Below are positions 48,514 to 59,267 of a stretch of 64,000 nt of DNA, one piece after another (within the stretch, counting starts at the first letter, position 1; every line of letters starts with the position of its first letter). A model generated the notes under the pieces. It was not told the origin of the DNA. It was given only the letters and a program-made list of their open reading frames with translations, and did not search any database. This stretch comes from Allium sativum. Taxonomy: Eukaryota; Streptophyta; Magnoliopsida; Asparagales; Amaryllidaceae. The stretch covers positions 402,048,192-402,112,191 of the forward strand of contig CM060921.1 in the NCBI GenBank assembly GCA_030737875.1. The letters run 5' to 3'. The position numbers and the translations under genes were made by a program.

Positions 48514-51500
48514 TTACCAGGCAAAGAGTTCAGGATAAGTCTTCCTAATGTTCTCCTCTGTCTCCCAAGTACAATCATTCTCGTCCTCACCCCACTGAAC
48601 CTTGATTAGTTTCACCGCCTTCCTTCGAAGTTGCTTCATGTCGTGCTCGACAATACGGGCCGGCTTGCGGTTCCCAACCGCCTCGGGTTCTACTTCGAAG
48701 TCCTCCAACTGATCAGGTGAAATAGTCATATCTGAGTCGTGAACGAACTTCCTTAGTTGGGAAACATGAAATACGTTATGAACTCCCGCCATCTTCTTCG
48801 GTAAGTCAATTCTATATGCCAAATTCCCGACTAACTCAAGAACATGGAATGGGCCAACAAACCTTGGTGCCAACTTGCCTCTCCTGCCAAATCGTATCAC
48901 GCTCTTCAACGGAGAAATCTTGACAAACACCAAGTCGCCAACGGAGAATTTTAAGTCTCTCCTCCTCTTATCAGCATAACTCTTCTGCCTATCCTGGGCA
49001 GCCTTCATTCGTTGTTGAATGACCTTGATCTTATCCGACGTTTCTCTCACCACCTCTGGTCCAAGCACAAACTTCTCGCCAGTCTCTATCCAACATGATG
49101 GTGAGTTGCATGGCCTTCCATACAAAGCTTCAAACGGAGCCATACCGATACTGGATTGGTAACTATTATTATATGCAAACTCTACTAGATGCAAATGGTC
49201 ATCCCATGATCCACCAAAGTCCAACATACATGCTCTCAAGAGATCTTCCAAAATACGATTCACCCTTTCCGTCTGACCGTCGGTCTGAGGATGATATGCG
49301 GTACTGAGATGTAACTCTGACCCTAGCGCCTCTTGCAAGCTCTTCCAAAACCCACTAGTGAACAACGGGTCTCGGTCGCTCACAATGCTTTTAGGTACTC
49401 CATGAAATCTCACTACCCACTTCATATACAATTCTGCTAACTTAGCTGTCGTTCTTGTCGATTTGACTGGTATAAACCTTGCACTTTTAGTCAGTCGGTC
49501 TACAATCACCCAAATGCTATCATATCCCGATCTAGTCCTTGGTAAACCATCGACGAAATCCATCGAGACTTGCTCCCATTTCCATTGGGGAATTTCTAAT
49601 GGCTGTAACAGACCACTAGGCTTCTTTTGCTCGGCTTTAACTAGCTGGCAATTCATGCACTTGGATATAAACTTCCCAACGTCTCTTTTCATTCCTTCCC
49701 AGTAGTAAGTCTGCTTCATATCTCGATACATTTTGTTACCACCGGGGTGTATAGTCAGTCTTGAGTGATGACATTCTCTAAGCACTTCGTCTCTCAATCC
49801 ATTGACATTGGGTACAACGAGCTTTCCATTCCTTCTAAGCCATCTATCTTGATCAAGCCCATACTTGCTCACCTCCTCATCGACACCCATCTCTAACTTG
49901 GAGATGATTTCCAATAGGTTAGGATCGTCCCTCTGACTAGAGCCGATCCGCTCAATCAAAGTGGGTCTGATCGTCAAACTCGCTAACATTTCTGGATCCA
50001 ATTCGCACTTTGGTCTGAAATCAAACCCCGCGATAAACTCCAGTTGCTTCCATTCAAGGAACATAGCCCCTAAGCTGGCATGTCTTCTACTCAATGCATC
50101 AGCCACCGCATTTCCCTTTCCTGGTGTGTATGCGATGTCAAAATCATAGGAAGCTAAGAACTCTAACCATCTCTGCTGACGGAGATTTAAATCCTTCTGG
50201 GAGAATAGATACTTTAACGACTTATGATCCGTAAATAGCTCAAACCTTTCTCCCAAGAGATAGTGTCTCCACATCTTTAACGCGAACACGATCGCTGCCA
50301 ATTCTAAATCATGGGTAGGGTATCTTCTCTCGTGCGGTTTCAATTGCCGACTTGCATAAGCTACAACCCTACCGCCTTGCATCAATACAGCACCCAGTCC
50401 GGTACCACAGGCATCCGTGTATACCGTCATCTCTTCATCCCCCTTAGGAATGACTAACACTGGTGCGCTTGTCAACTTGTCCTTTAGGCTCTTGAATGCA
50501 TTCTCGCACCTTTCATCCCAGACAAAAGCTTGATTCTTCTTGGTCAACTGGGTCAATGGTGCTGCTATCTTGGAGAAACCTTGGATAAACTTACGATAAT
50601 ATCCCGCTAACCCCAAGAAACTTCTTACATCAGTTGCATTCTTGGGCGTAGGCCAATCTTGTACCGTAGCCACCTTCGCTGGGTCCACGGCAATACCATT
50701 CTTTGACACAACATGGCCCAAGAACCTCACTTCCCTCTTCCAGAAGTGACACTTAGAAAACTTTGCTTTCAATTGGTGTTTTCTCAACACCTCCATCGCT
50801 ACTCTTAGATGTTCCTTGTGTTCCTCCTCTGTCCTCGAATAGACCAAAATATCATCAACGAACACAAGGACAGACTTATTCAGCTGATCTCTGAATACCC
50901 TATTCATAAGGTCCACAAAATATGCCGGGGCATTAGTCAGTCCAAATGGCATAACCAACCATTCATAAAACCCAGACGGCGTTCGAAATGCCGTTTTAGC
51001 TATACTCTCAGCTTCCACTCTAAGCTGATGAAAACCTGTCGCGAGATCCAACTGAGAAAATACTCTCGCGCCACTCAACTGATCAAACAAATCATCTATC
51101 CGCGGTAGAGGATACTTGTTCTTCCTCGTCACTTTATTCAATTCGCGGTAGTCTACACACAAACGAAGGGAACCATCCGCCTTGGTAGCAAACACAACTG
51201 GTGCTCCCCATTCAGAAACACTCCTTCTGATAAATCCCTTCTTCAAAAGATCGCTGACTTGCACCTCGAGCTCTCGCTGCTCCCTTGGTGCCATACGACG
51301 AAGTGGCATCACTATAGGTCTGGCATCCTTTACCAAATCAATACGGAACTCAATCTCCCGGTGTGGTGGAAGTCCGGTCACTTCTTCGAAAACATCCGGA
51401 TACTGGCCAACCACGGGCAAACCTGACAACTCACTATGCGGAATGTCGAGGGAGTTTAGAAAACTAGCCAATACCCCCTTACTGGGTAGACCACCAAACA

Positions 51501-52890
51501 CTATCCTCCGCCCATCATCCGCTCTAGCTGTCACCAACAAGCCCTCACAGTCTACCACCACCCCGTATCTTTGGAGCCAATCTACTCCCAAAATAATGCC
51601 AAACCCAGTAAAGCCCAAAACAAAGCAATCACAAACAAACATGCATCCATGACTCGATAGAACCACATTACGACAAATCATGCTAAGACTAGTCGAACCA
51701 CCAATCGGGTTCGTCACTACCAAAGGTCTATCGACAATCTCGGGCTCCAATCCCAACCTATCTACCAGGTCACTAGATATGAAAGAACTGGAAGCTCCGG
51801 TATCAAACAAAACTCTAACAGGAACATCATAAATAGAAAGCATACCTTGAATGACGACAGTCTTTCCCTTCTCCGCCGCAGTTGGGGCATTCGACGAAGA
51901 AGGAATAGCATTAAGAGCATATGCTTTCACCATTTGCTTTTCCTTAGGGGGCTGTGGACACTTGTCCTTGTGATGTCCCAATTGGCCACAATTGAAGCAC
52001 TTCCTATCCGCTGGCTTGGCCCGACAATTACTAGCATAATGGCCCTTCTTACCACAGCTGAAGCACTCCACATCTTGCTTATTCTTTTTCTTCTGGCCAT
52101 CCTTAGCCTGATTCTGCTTTCTCTTATTCTGGGAACCACCCTTGCCTCCACCACTTGCTTGTGGTTTTGGCTCTTCTGCAGATGCAACCTCAGTCTTCGA
52201 CTTAGGGTAGAGACTTTCTGATCTTAACGCTTTCCCCACAATCGACTCAAACGTCTCATCGATGTGGTTAATAAGCCTTTCCCCTAAGTACTGATCTAAC
52301 CCAGTTATGAATTTCTCATTCTTCTTCTCGGCAGTATCAATAAGAGATAACCCATACTTTGACAGAGTGTCGAATTCCGCAATATAATCAGAAACTGCCC
52401 TTCCATTCTGCTTGAGTTCCAAGAACCTCTTGAACAACACTGACTTCTGGGCCGCTGGAATGAACTTCTCACTAAAGCGAGCCTTGAACTGAACCCAAGT
52501 AATCTGGTCTTCGGGAGTAGCTGCTTTTATAGCATTCCACCAATTCATTGCCCGCCCTTGCAGCTGACGGGACGCTAGCTTTCTCTTCACCGCATCCTCG
52601 ATGCCCAAATCCTCGAAGATACGTTCGCAGCTATCCAACCAATCTTGAACATCTGTGGCCGACTCCGTTCCGTGGAACGGCTTCCCACCAAGGCTAGTAT
52701 AATCCTTATTCAGCTTGGCGAAGTCGACCCTCGGCGCCTGCACCATTGGACCACCACCATTTCCGCCATTGGGAGCTGCCCTCTGAACATCCCTAAGCAT
52801 CTCTCTCATGAGGTCTGTAAACATCGCCCTCATGTCAACAGCATTCCCATTATTGGCTCCCCTACCAACACCTCTAGTATCTCGGCTCAT
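48514..52890 (-). CDS. gag-pol: Gag-Pol polyprotein, chromovirus (1458 aa)
   Basis: One uninterrupted frame encodes all replication proteins. The start chosen is the ATG at 52890 (MSRDTRG), seven bases after a splice acceptor and matched by the start in G; the frame stays open upstream into the LTR, but that part is leader. Domains by residue: Gag core 80-230; zinc knuckles 276-289 and 298-311 (CX2CX4HX4C); protease DTGAS at 363-367; reverse transcriptase about 520-710 with D615 and FVDD (D679, D680); RNase H about 815-935 with D826, E863, D888 and D931; integrase with HHCC zinc site (H1042, H1048, C1078, C1081) and DD35E core D1111, D1172, E1208; chromodomain about 1408-1458. No key residue is missing. 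The chromodomain is known in this family to steer integration to heterochromatin. Lineage Tekay/Del is likely from the layout and C-terminus, not proven. Confidence 0.97.
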   Translation of the reverse strand: MSRDTRGVGRGANNGNAVDMRAMFTDLMREMLRDVQRAAPNGGNGGGPMVQAPRVDFAKLNKDYTSLGGKPFHGTESATDVQDWLDSCERIFEDLGIEDAVKRKLASRQLQGRAMNWWNAIKAATPEDQITWVQFKARFSEKFIPAAQKSVLFKRFLELKQNGRAVSDYIAEFDTLSKYGLSLIDTAEKKNEKFITGLDQYLGERLINHIDETFESIVGKALRSESLYPKSKTEVASAEEPKPQASGGGKGGSQNKRKQNQAKDGQKKKNKQDVECFSCGKKGHYASNCRAKPADRKCFNCGQLGHHKDKCPQPPKEKQMVKAYALNAIPSSSNAPTAAEKGKTVVIQGMLSIYDVPVRVLFDTGASSSFISSDLVDRLGLEPEIVDRPLVVTNPIGGSTSLSMICRNVVLSSHGCMFVCDCFVLGFTGFGIILGVDWLQRYGVVVDCEGLLVTARADDGRRIVFGGLPSKGVLASFLNSLDIPHSELSGLPVVGQYPDVFEEVTGLPPHREIEFRIDLVKDARPIVMPLRRMAPREQRELEVQVSDLLKKGFIRRSVSEWGAPVVFATKADGSLRLCVDYRELNKVTRKNKYPLPRIDDLFDQLSGARVFSQLDLATGFHQLRVEAESIAKTAFRTPSGFYEWLVMPFGLTNAPAYFVDLMNRVFRDQLNKSVLVFVDDILVYSRTEEEHKEHLRVAMEVLRKHQLKAKFSKCHFWKREVRFLGHVVSKNGIAVDPAKVATVQDWPTPKNATDVRSFLGLAGYYRKFIQGFSKIAAPLTQLTKKNQAFVWDERCENAFKSLKDKLTSAPVLVIPKGDEEMTVYTDACGTGLGAVLMQGGRVVAYASRQLKPHERRYPTHDLELAAIVFALKMWRHYLLGERFELFTDHKSLKYLFSQKDLNLRQQRWLEFLASYDFDIAYTPGKGNAVADALSRRHASLGAMFLEWKQLEFIAGFDFRPKCELDPEMLASLTIRPTLIERIGSSQRDDPNLLEIISKLEMGVDEEVSKYGLDQDRWLRRNGKLVVPNVNGLRDEVLRECHHSRLTIHPGGNKMYRDMKQTYYWEGMKRDVGKFISKCMNCQLVKAEQKKPSGLLQPLEIPQWKWEQVSMDFVDGLPRTRSGYDSIWVIVDRLTKSARFIPVKSTRTTAKLAELYMKWVVRFHGVPKSIVSDRDPLFTSGFWKSLQEALGSELHLSTAYHPQTDGQTERVNRILEDLLRACMLDFGGSWDDHLHLVEFAYNNSYQSSIGMAPFEALYGRPCNSPSCWIETGEKFVLGPEVVRETSDKIKVIQQRMKAAQDRQKSYADKRRRDLKFSVGDLVFVKISPLKSVIRFGRRGKLAPRFVGPFHVLELVGNLAYRIDLPKKMAGVHNVFHVSQLRKFVHDSDMTISPDQLEDFEVEPEAVGNRKPARIVEHDMKQLRRKAVKLIKVQWGEDENDCTWETEENIRKTYPELFAW

Positions 52891-53094
52891 CGTCAATCTG
52901 AAAAAGGAAATGATTAACGACTCCATAGTGGTGCTAGTGCAGTACGACTTCATCCTTATACTACTAATAGTATATATATATATATAGCTTTTAAAAACCA
53001 AAGTAATCACAAATACGCTCTCTCGTATACGTATATTATCTCTCCCTGATAACTTCCCTAGGCTAACTACGCAACCTAGAGCTCTGATACCAAG
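52891..53094 (-). promoter_or_regulatory. Leader of element E with splice acceptor
   Basis: It runs from the PBS (TGGTATCAGAGC, minus, 53092-53081) to the gag ATG. A TTTCCTTTTTCAG acceptor ends at 52898 (minus). The donor CCAAG|GTGAGTG in the 5' LTR has its intron G at 55009, so the predicted intron is 2112 nt. A (TA)n run lies at 52972-52986. Confidence 0.6.
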
Positions 53095-55643
53095 TGTGAC
53101 GGCCCGCCTCGCACCAGCCTGCATTTCCTCCAAAAGTGCGCTGTACACATGCCCGACTAGCACAAGACGGTCGTCAGAAGAAAGGAAAGAAGGGAATGAA
53201 CTAATCAAAGAACCTGTAGAATGTCTCACAGCGCATGGAACAAAATATAATAATAACATACTTGGCATAAAACAGGCGAGACAGTGCATAAGCTGATAAC
53301 TAAAACCAACATCAATCTCAAAGCAGCGGAAATCCAAATACAGCTTATTGCAATTTTTTCCAAATTTACTGTCTCTAAACAATAGAAAGCTAAAGTAGAA
53401 GATACACCAACAATGCCCAAGCAGTGATCTTCAACAACACAGGGAGAATATTATGTATATAGTACGTGGAAGCCTCCTGCTCGTCTCCGGATCATCTACC
53501 CGTGCATCACCAGCTAACCTGTCTCTAGTCTGCTCGTGTGAGCACCCAGAGTAATAAGAAGAGACATAAAACTCTGGGTCAGACATAAAGCCTGGTATGA
53601 GCGATAAGCATCTAAACAGAGAAATAACAGGTATACTAAACCATACCTGAACCTGGACCTGCAACCAAAGAGTTAGTACCACATACCGTACAATACTCCA
53701 AGGTGCCATAATAAATAGTATAAGAATACGGGGGTGGGGTGTGCATGTCACAACGATAGCAAACAAATCATCCATAGCAACCATCCTCGCATCTCTCACT
53801 CAGTGCGTAAAGCGTACGTCATCTACCACTTTGAAACACTAGACAAACTGAGGCAACGACGAATCCCGACTTGTAGAAACCCTGCTATGACCAAGCCAAA
53901 CACTTGGAGTCATGACCAAACATTTCAATGACCCACTTCATTGGTCGTAGCCCTTGGTTCTACCAATGCCATAATGGCCCTGAATCCGCCTTCGTACCTC
54001 CTACCATAGTGGTCCAAAGCTATAGGTGTCGATAACTCCTTAGCACGCGTCCCGCAGCAAAGCCCAACCATGAAGTGAACTCGTTGATTCCCATCTGAAT
54101 CTTAAGCTCTAACTTCTCATTTGGACCTCCTTTGCATCTCGGGTTTGGTCGAATTGGAGTGGGTCTTCAGAAGAGTTGTCGTACATTAACAGTCCTAGAG
54201 TTCTGTTCGGTTCGGTAGTCATCACCATCACCGGGTCGGGTCGGTGTCTCCCTCCGGGTCGGGTCGGTTCAGTGACTCTCCCCCTTCAGTTCGGTTCGGC
54301 AATCATTGCCCTCGTCTGTTCGGTTCGGGTTTCTTCACTCCGGGTCGGGTCGGGTTGCTATCCTCCTTCCAGTTCATGCTCCTTCTTCGATCAGCTCCCT
54401 CGTTTCTTCTACTCCGATCCGATCACTTCGCTTTACTTCAGTCCGATCCACTCCGCTCCCTAGCCTACTCCGATCCGATCCCCTTGTCCACTCCAACTCT
54501 AAGTAAACAGCCTTCCTTTTTGCCAAGTCTTCTATGTGCCAAACTCCAGTTCGGGTCGGGTTTCTCGCCCAGTTCACATATCCGATCCGAGCCCCTACTC
54601 CGATCCGATCCGGTTCGGAACATGCACTTTTCTGCAACTTTTCCAGCAACTTGTTTACGCCGTTCGACGACGTTTTTGACAAATCTAACTATTCTAATCA
54701 ATCACAATTCATGTCAAATAGTCATAGCAACATGTAAGAACAACCACAAACACCTAACAATAATTCAAATGAACCAAAATGGATCAAAAGTGGCTAAAAC
54801 CTCACATTTTCCTATAATCCTTCTTAATCATGTTTAAGCATACGATTAGCAAAACACATCGAAATTAACCCAAATTTCTAACAGAGCCTTAAAACATTAT
54901 TTTAGAATTTTAAGAATTTTTCCAGAATTTATTTACGTATAAATTCGCTAATCTTCACTAATTACCCCTAATCACCGTAATTAGTGCAAAAACTATGCAA
55001 ATCACTCACCTTGGCCACAAATGAAATTCTCAGAACTGAAACTCCTCTGATTTGGGGTGGATACTGATGTCTAACAGCGGCTCCAACCTTGCTTTGGTGC
55101 TTTTCTCCTTAATTTGGTGTTGCTAAGCCTAATCTTCAATTAGAGAGTGATTTGGGGTGTTTTAGATGTAGGAAGCCATTACTAAGGTCTTCAAGGAGGT
55201 TTGTGGCGGCTCAAAACTGAAATGAAAGTGATAACCTAACCCTAATCAGACCTCCTAACCCTCTAAACCCGAAATTCCCCTTGGGCCTAGCTGCTAATCA
55301 CCCGTTTAAGCCCAACTAAGCTGTCTTTCACCATCTGAAACTTGTTTCAGCCATATCTCCCAAACGGTAAGTCCGTTTGGCTAATGTGACCACTCTACGG
55401 AAAGAGAAACCATCATCCGAAGCCAATGGAAGTGGTTTCAGGTCAAAATTCCTTTCCAGTCAAAAGTTATGGCCAAAACAGTGCCAACTAGGGGTAAAAT
55501 GGTCATTTAAAAATCGGGAAAAATCATGAACATGGGAAATGACCCCAATAGTCGTCTCCCAAAGTTACATGACCATACGACTTCGTATGTGAAAGAAATA
55601 AATATTCTACGATCCTATGGTGCGTAGAATGCGGGTCGTTACA
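53095..55643 (-). repeat. 5' LTR of element E
   Basis: Same length as the 3' LTR and, as far as I can read, one base different. Hairpin I is at 53580-53594, CAGCGGAAA at 53324-53332, and the splice donor at 55004-55012. I see no good TATA box in the first 400 bases (minus), unlike A, D and F. Confidence 0.96.
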
Positions 55644-55648
55644 GAACG

Positions 55649-55830
55649 AAACCATCATACCACATATAAGTTTGAAAATCCTTTCATGATGTGTCATATG
55701 CAAGTTACATGTTTTATGTTAGTCAAGATCTATATATATGTTCATATGCAAGTTACATATTTTATGTTAGTCAAGATCTATATATATGTTCACATGCAAG
55801 ATATATGTTTTATGTTAGACCCAAGTCAAG

Positions 55831-55879
<49 letters not shown>

Positions 55880-57839
55880 CGTTCATATGCAAGTTTCATG
55901 TTCTGTGTTAGATCCAAAAATTAGATCTATATTTATATGCAAGTTTGTAAAGTGGATTCATGCAAGTTCATATGATCATTATTGTTAGATCTAGTTCACA
56001 TCTACATGTTAAAGTTAAACTTATACATTCTTTGGAATGTACATGTCATGATTCCCCTAAATTATGCTAGTTTATAAACCAAGTTGTGTTCACCTATGCC
56101 TAGATCCACATGTTCACATGCTTAGGCTTATGCTAGTTTTATCCAATATAATTGCAAGTTTTGTGAGACATGTTAATTTAAATTTACGTGACATATGTTT
56201 GATTAAATGTTCCCTTCTTTTACCTCTTGTTTATAAATTGGGCTAATTTGCGGGCCCAATGACTTTATGTGATTAACGTGAACGTACAACGAAGGTAACG
56301 TTGGGAAAAACTTGAAAATTTCATATAACTGGCATATTTGGCTCATAGTCATTAATGAGTGGCATAAAAATGGTATAATTTTTATGACAAAAACCATGAA
56401 CTTGAATTAGAGGGAAAGTGGGCCATGATAATAAATTGTTGACAAATTTACATATAAGCATAAAAGGATAAATATGTAAATTTAGAAAAGACGAATATGC
56501 CTAACCCGAGGTTAGACTGAGTTGTGGTGTAAAACTGCCCGGAACCGACCGGCACATCCAGTGACCACAACAATACCTGTCTAATGTGGGTGGTTAGTGC
56601 ATTGAGCCCAAAAAGGACCCGAGGTTAGACTGAGTTGTGGTGTAAAACTGCCCGGAACGGACAGACAGATCTAGTGACCACAACAATACCTGTCTAATGT
56701 GAGTGGTTGGTGCTTTAATAAAGCTAAATCAAGATTGGTAGGGTTAAGTCAATTAAGGAAACACTTAACCAATTCAATATGTTAACTAAACTGATGGGTG
56801 GGGTTAGGTAAATTGGGACACTTAACCAGTTTAACATGTTGGCTAGAAAACTCTAGTAACGGGGACCCATTTCAGCAGTAACCCACATAGATGTATCATG
56901 GTACCCTGAACTAGGCAGGGTGGGGCACGATTACTGGGCTGATTATAAGTGGTCAAAACGTCGATGGTTGGTGCGTCAGTGTAGGTTCCGATGGAGTATG
57001 GGCGTGCACATACTCTAGAGTGGAAAAAGCTGGCACTGGGCATCGGTAGTCATATACTGTGCATCTTGAATCGTGTCGGTTTGCCATCATAGGACTTGAT
57101 ACACCTCGTGGTGGGACCAACACATGTATCTACAGTCAAGCGGGGGCCGAATGACACATGTGATAAATGCATGCGAGTAGGAGCCGATCGATATAAGGGG
57201 ATCATTTCACCATGAACACGTGGTGCTAGTTGGACAAGTATGAGTAGGTGCAGAGAAATTGACATGGGTGCGATGTATATTCGGTTTATCCTGCCTTGTA
57301 TAGTTTTATGTTAGATTGTTATTCTGTATTGTCCTGTTTTTCAGTTTATTCCTATCATGACCTTTTCCTTATTCACACACTGAAAAGTCACTAGACTCAC
57401 TTAGACTTATGTCTGACCCATTTTCCTTTCGCTCTCTTTTCTTCCGTTCCCCTGGTACCTAGGGAGGGAATAACTCAGCTTAGTTTGGACCATTCATCTT
57501 TCCAAGCTTGAAGACTTCGTGATGTATAGCTTGGAATCTCTTGCTTTTGGTTGTGGCTTTGGATGCACTACTACTTGGGGATTTATGTAGTTTTATTTTG
57601 TTTTATGCTTCTTTATAAAATAATCAAGATAGAAATTATGATGTAATGGTTTGGAAGTTGGCTTGAAACAGTTTGTTGTAATGTTTTGTTATGAACCACA
57701 ATTGGAATAAAGTAAGTTCTATTTTCCGCTGCTTATATATATCTGTCTTGTAAATTATCTGTTGCCTTTTACCTATAATGCTCCACCAAAGTTGAGACAT
57801 TCCTTTTGTGAGTGACCTTAACAGAGGTGGGGTGTTTCA
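55649..57839 (+). repeat. Solo LTR F, segment 2
   Basis: It continues F after the E target duplication. It contains about four degenerate copies of a 49-bp unit (55695-55940), CT and TA microsatellites (55833-55880), a 113-bp tandem duplication (56505-56730), GGTTAAGT/ACTTAACC pairs (56740-56830), hairpin I TAGAC-TTAT-GTCTG (57402-57415), AATAAA (57706-57711), TTTTCCGCTG (57722-57731) and the LTR end GGTGGGGTGTTTCA. Frames of 60-136 codons across this part are chance. Confidence 0.88.
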
Positions 57840-57844
57840 ATCAT

Positions 57845-59064
57845 GATCCGACCCGGAGGAGTTGCCATGCATGAACCGATCCGAAGCATGCAATCCCGAC
57901 CCGACCTAGATGTGCATCACGAACTGAACCGAAGCTCCCACTCGAACTGAATGGAGACCGAACCAAACTGAAAAGACTAGAACCCGAGATGCAAAGGAAG
58001 TCCAAGTGGGAAGTTGTTACTTAGGATCCATATGAGGACCAACGAGTTAACTTCAAGATTGGGCTTTGCTGCGGGACATGTGCAAAGGGTTATTGATATC
58101 TATAGCTTTGGTTCACCATTGAGAGACAGATTTATGGCTATGGATCAGCTCAATGGGTCATTAAGACTTCGAAGGGCAAAGTGATCGTAGCATGGCTATG
58201 GATCACTGCAACGGGACCATTAGGACTCCCAAGGGCAAGGTGATCGTAGCTAAGGATTAGTGGCTATGGACCAACGTAATGGGACCATTAAGGCTCCCAT
58301 GGGCAAATGGTCATAGCAAAGGATTTGGTGATCAAAGTGGTAGATATCATATGCTTTACGCACTGAGTGAGAGATGTAAGGATGATTGCTATGTTTGATG
58401 TTTGTTATCACCATGACATGTGCACTTCCACTTTACACTTTATGTTGATGTTACCTTAGAGCGCTGTACATCTTGTTGTGATAACTCCTGGGTTGCAGGT
58501 CCAGGTTCAAGTAAGATTATTTATACCTGTTATTGTTCTGTTTTGCTGCTATTGCTCATACCAGACTTTTGTCTGACCCTGAGCTTTATGTCTCTTCTTA
58601 TTACTCCGGATGCTCCTAAACGAGCAGACTAGAGACAGGTTAGGTGGTATGCACGAGTAGCTGTCCGGAGACAAGCAGGAGGCTTCCATGTACTACTTAC
58701 ATATATTCTCATTGTGTTGTTACTGGTCAGTACTTTGAAATTAGTAGTGTACCTTTTCTGTTTTGCTCCAGAGATAGTCTTTAGAAGTTGTAATAATGGT
58801 TTGGATCATAAGATGGATTTTGGATTCCGCTGCTATGATGGATTAGTTTTTAGCTTATGCACTGTCTCGTCTGTTTTATCTCGCCTGTTTTATGTCCAGT
58901 ATGTTATTATTATATTTTATTCTATGCACTGTGAGATATACTGCAAGTTCTTGATAATTCATAGTTTCAAATCCCTTTCTTTTGATGACCATCTCATGCA
59001 AGTTGGACATTGACCCAACGCATTTCGAGGGAAATGTTACGGCTGGTGCGGGCGGGCTATCACA
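57845..59064 (+). repeat. 5' LTR of element G, segment 2
   Basis: After the F target duplication the CpG-rich block resumes. Three tandem units of about 60 bp (58138-58325) follow, then hairpin I CAGAC-TTTT-GTCTG (58562-58575), hairpin II TGCTC...GAGCA (58611-58626), ATTCCGCTG (58824-58832) and the LTR end ATCACA. Confidence 0.86.
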
Positions 59065-59066
59065 CT

Positions 59067-59079
59067 TGGTATCAGAGCC
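59067..59079 (+). promoter_or_regulatory. Primer-binding site of element G
   Basis: TGGTATCAGAGCC, two bases after the LTR end, is a full match to the tRNA-Met-type PBS. Confidence 0.92.
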
Positions 59080-59243
59080 TAGGTTGCATTGTTAACCTAA
59101 GGGAAGACATCAGGGAGAGACAATATACGTATATGAGAGCGCGTATTTGTGATATTCTGGTTTTCAAAAACTATACATATATACTATTAGTATATCCGAG
59201 GAAGAAGTCGCACTACATGGGCACCACTAAGGAGATGGTTAAT

Positions 59244-59267
59244 CGTTTTCTCTTTACAGATTGGACG
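59244..59267 (+). promoter_or_regulatory. Putative splice acceptor before gag of element G
   Basis: TTTTCTCTTTACAG ends at 59259, eight bases before the gag ATG, in the same place as in E although the pyrimidine tract differs in sequence. Confidence 0.5.

Larger units (their letters stand above)
45806..55643 (-). mobile_element. Element E: intact young Ty3/gypsy chromovirus
   Basis: It is complete: LTRs of 2549 bp each, PBS, one gag-pol reading frame, PPT and a perfect target duplication GAACG (45801-45805 and 55644-55648). The only LTR difference I found is A at 46059 versus G at 53348 (within CAGCTTATT-CAATTTT). All motifs for replication are present, and a C-terminal chromodomain places it in the chromoviruses, probably Tekay/Del. 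It is the best candidate in the window for recent, possibly current, activity. Confidence 0.97.

Noticed and set aside
52891..53382. N-terminal 164-codon extension of the Gag-Pol frame
   Set aside because: It would be translated from LTR, PBS and leader. The frame is also open in the other LTR copy without gag, and the Gag homology starts at 52890.
55617..55988. 123-codon plus-strand frame
   Set aside because: It crosses the E/F insertion border and microsatellites, so it cannot be an old gene.
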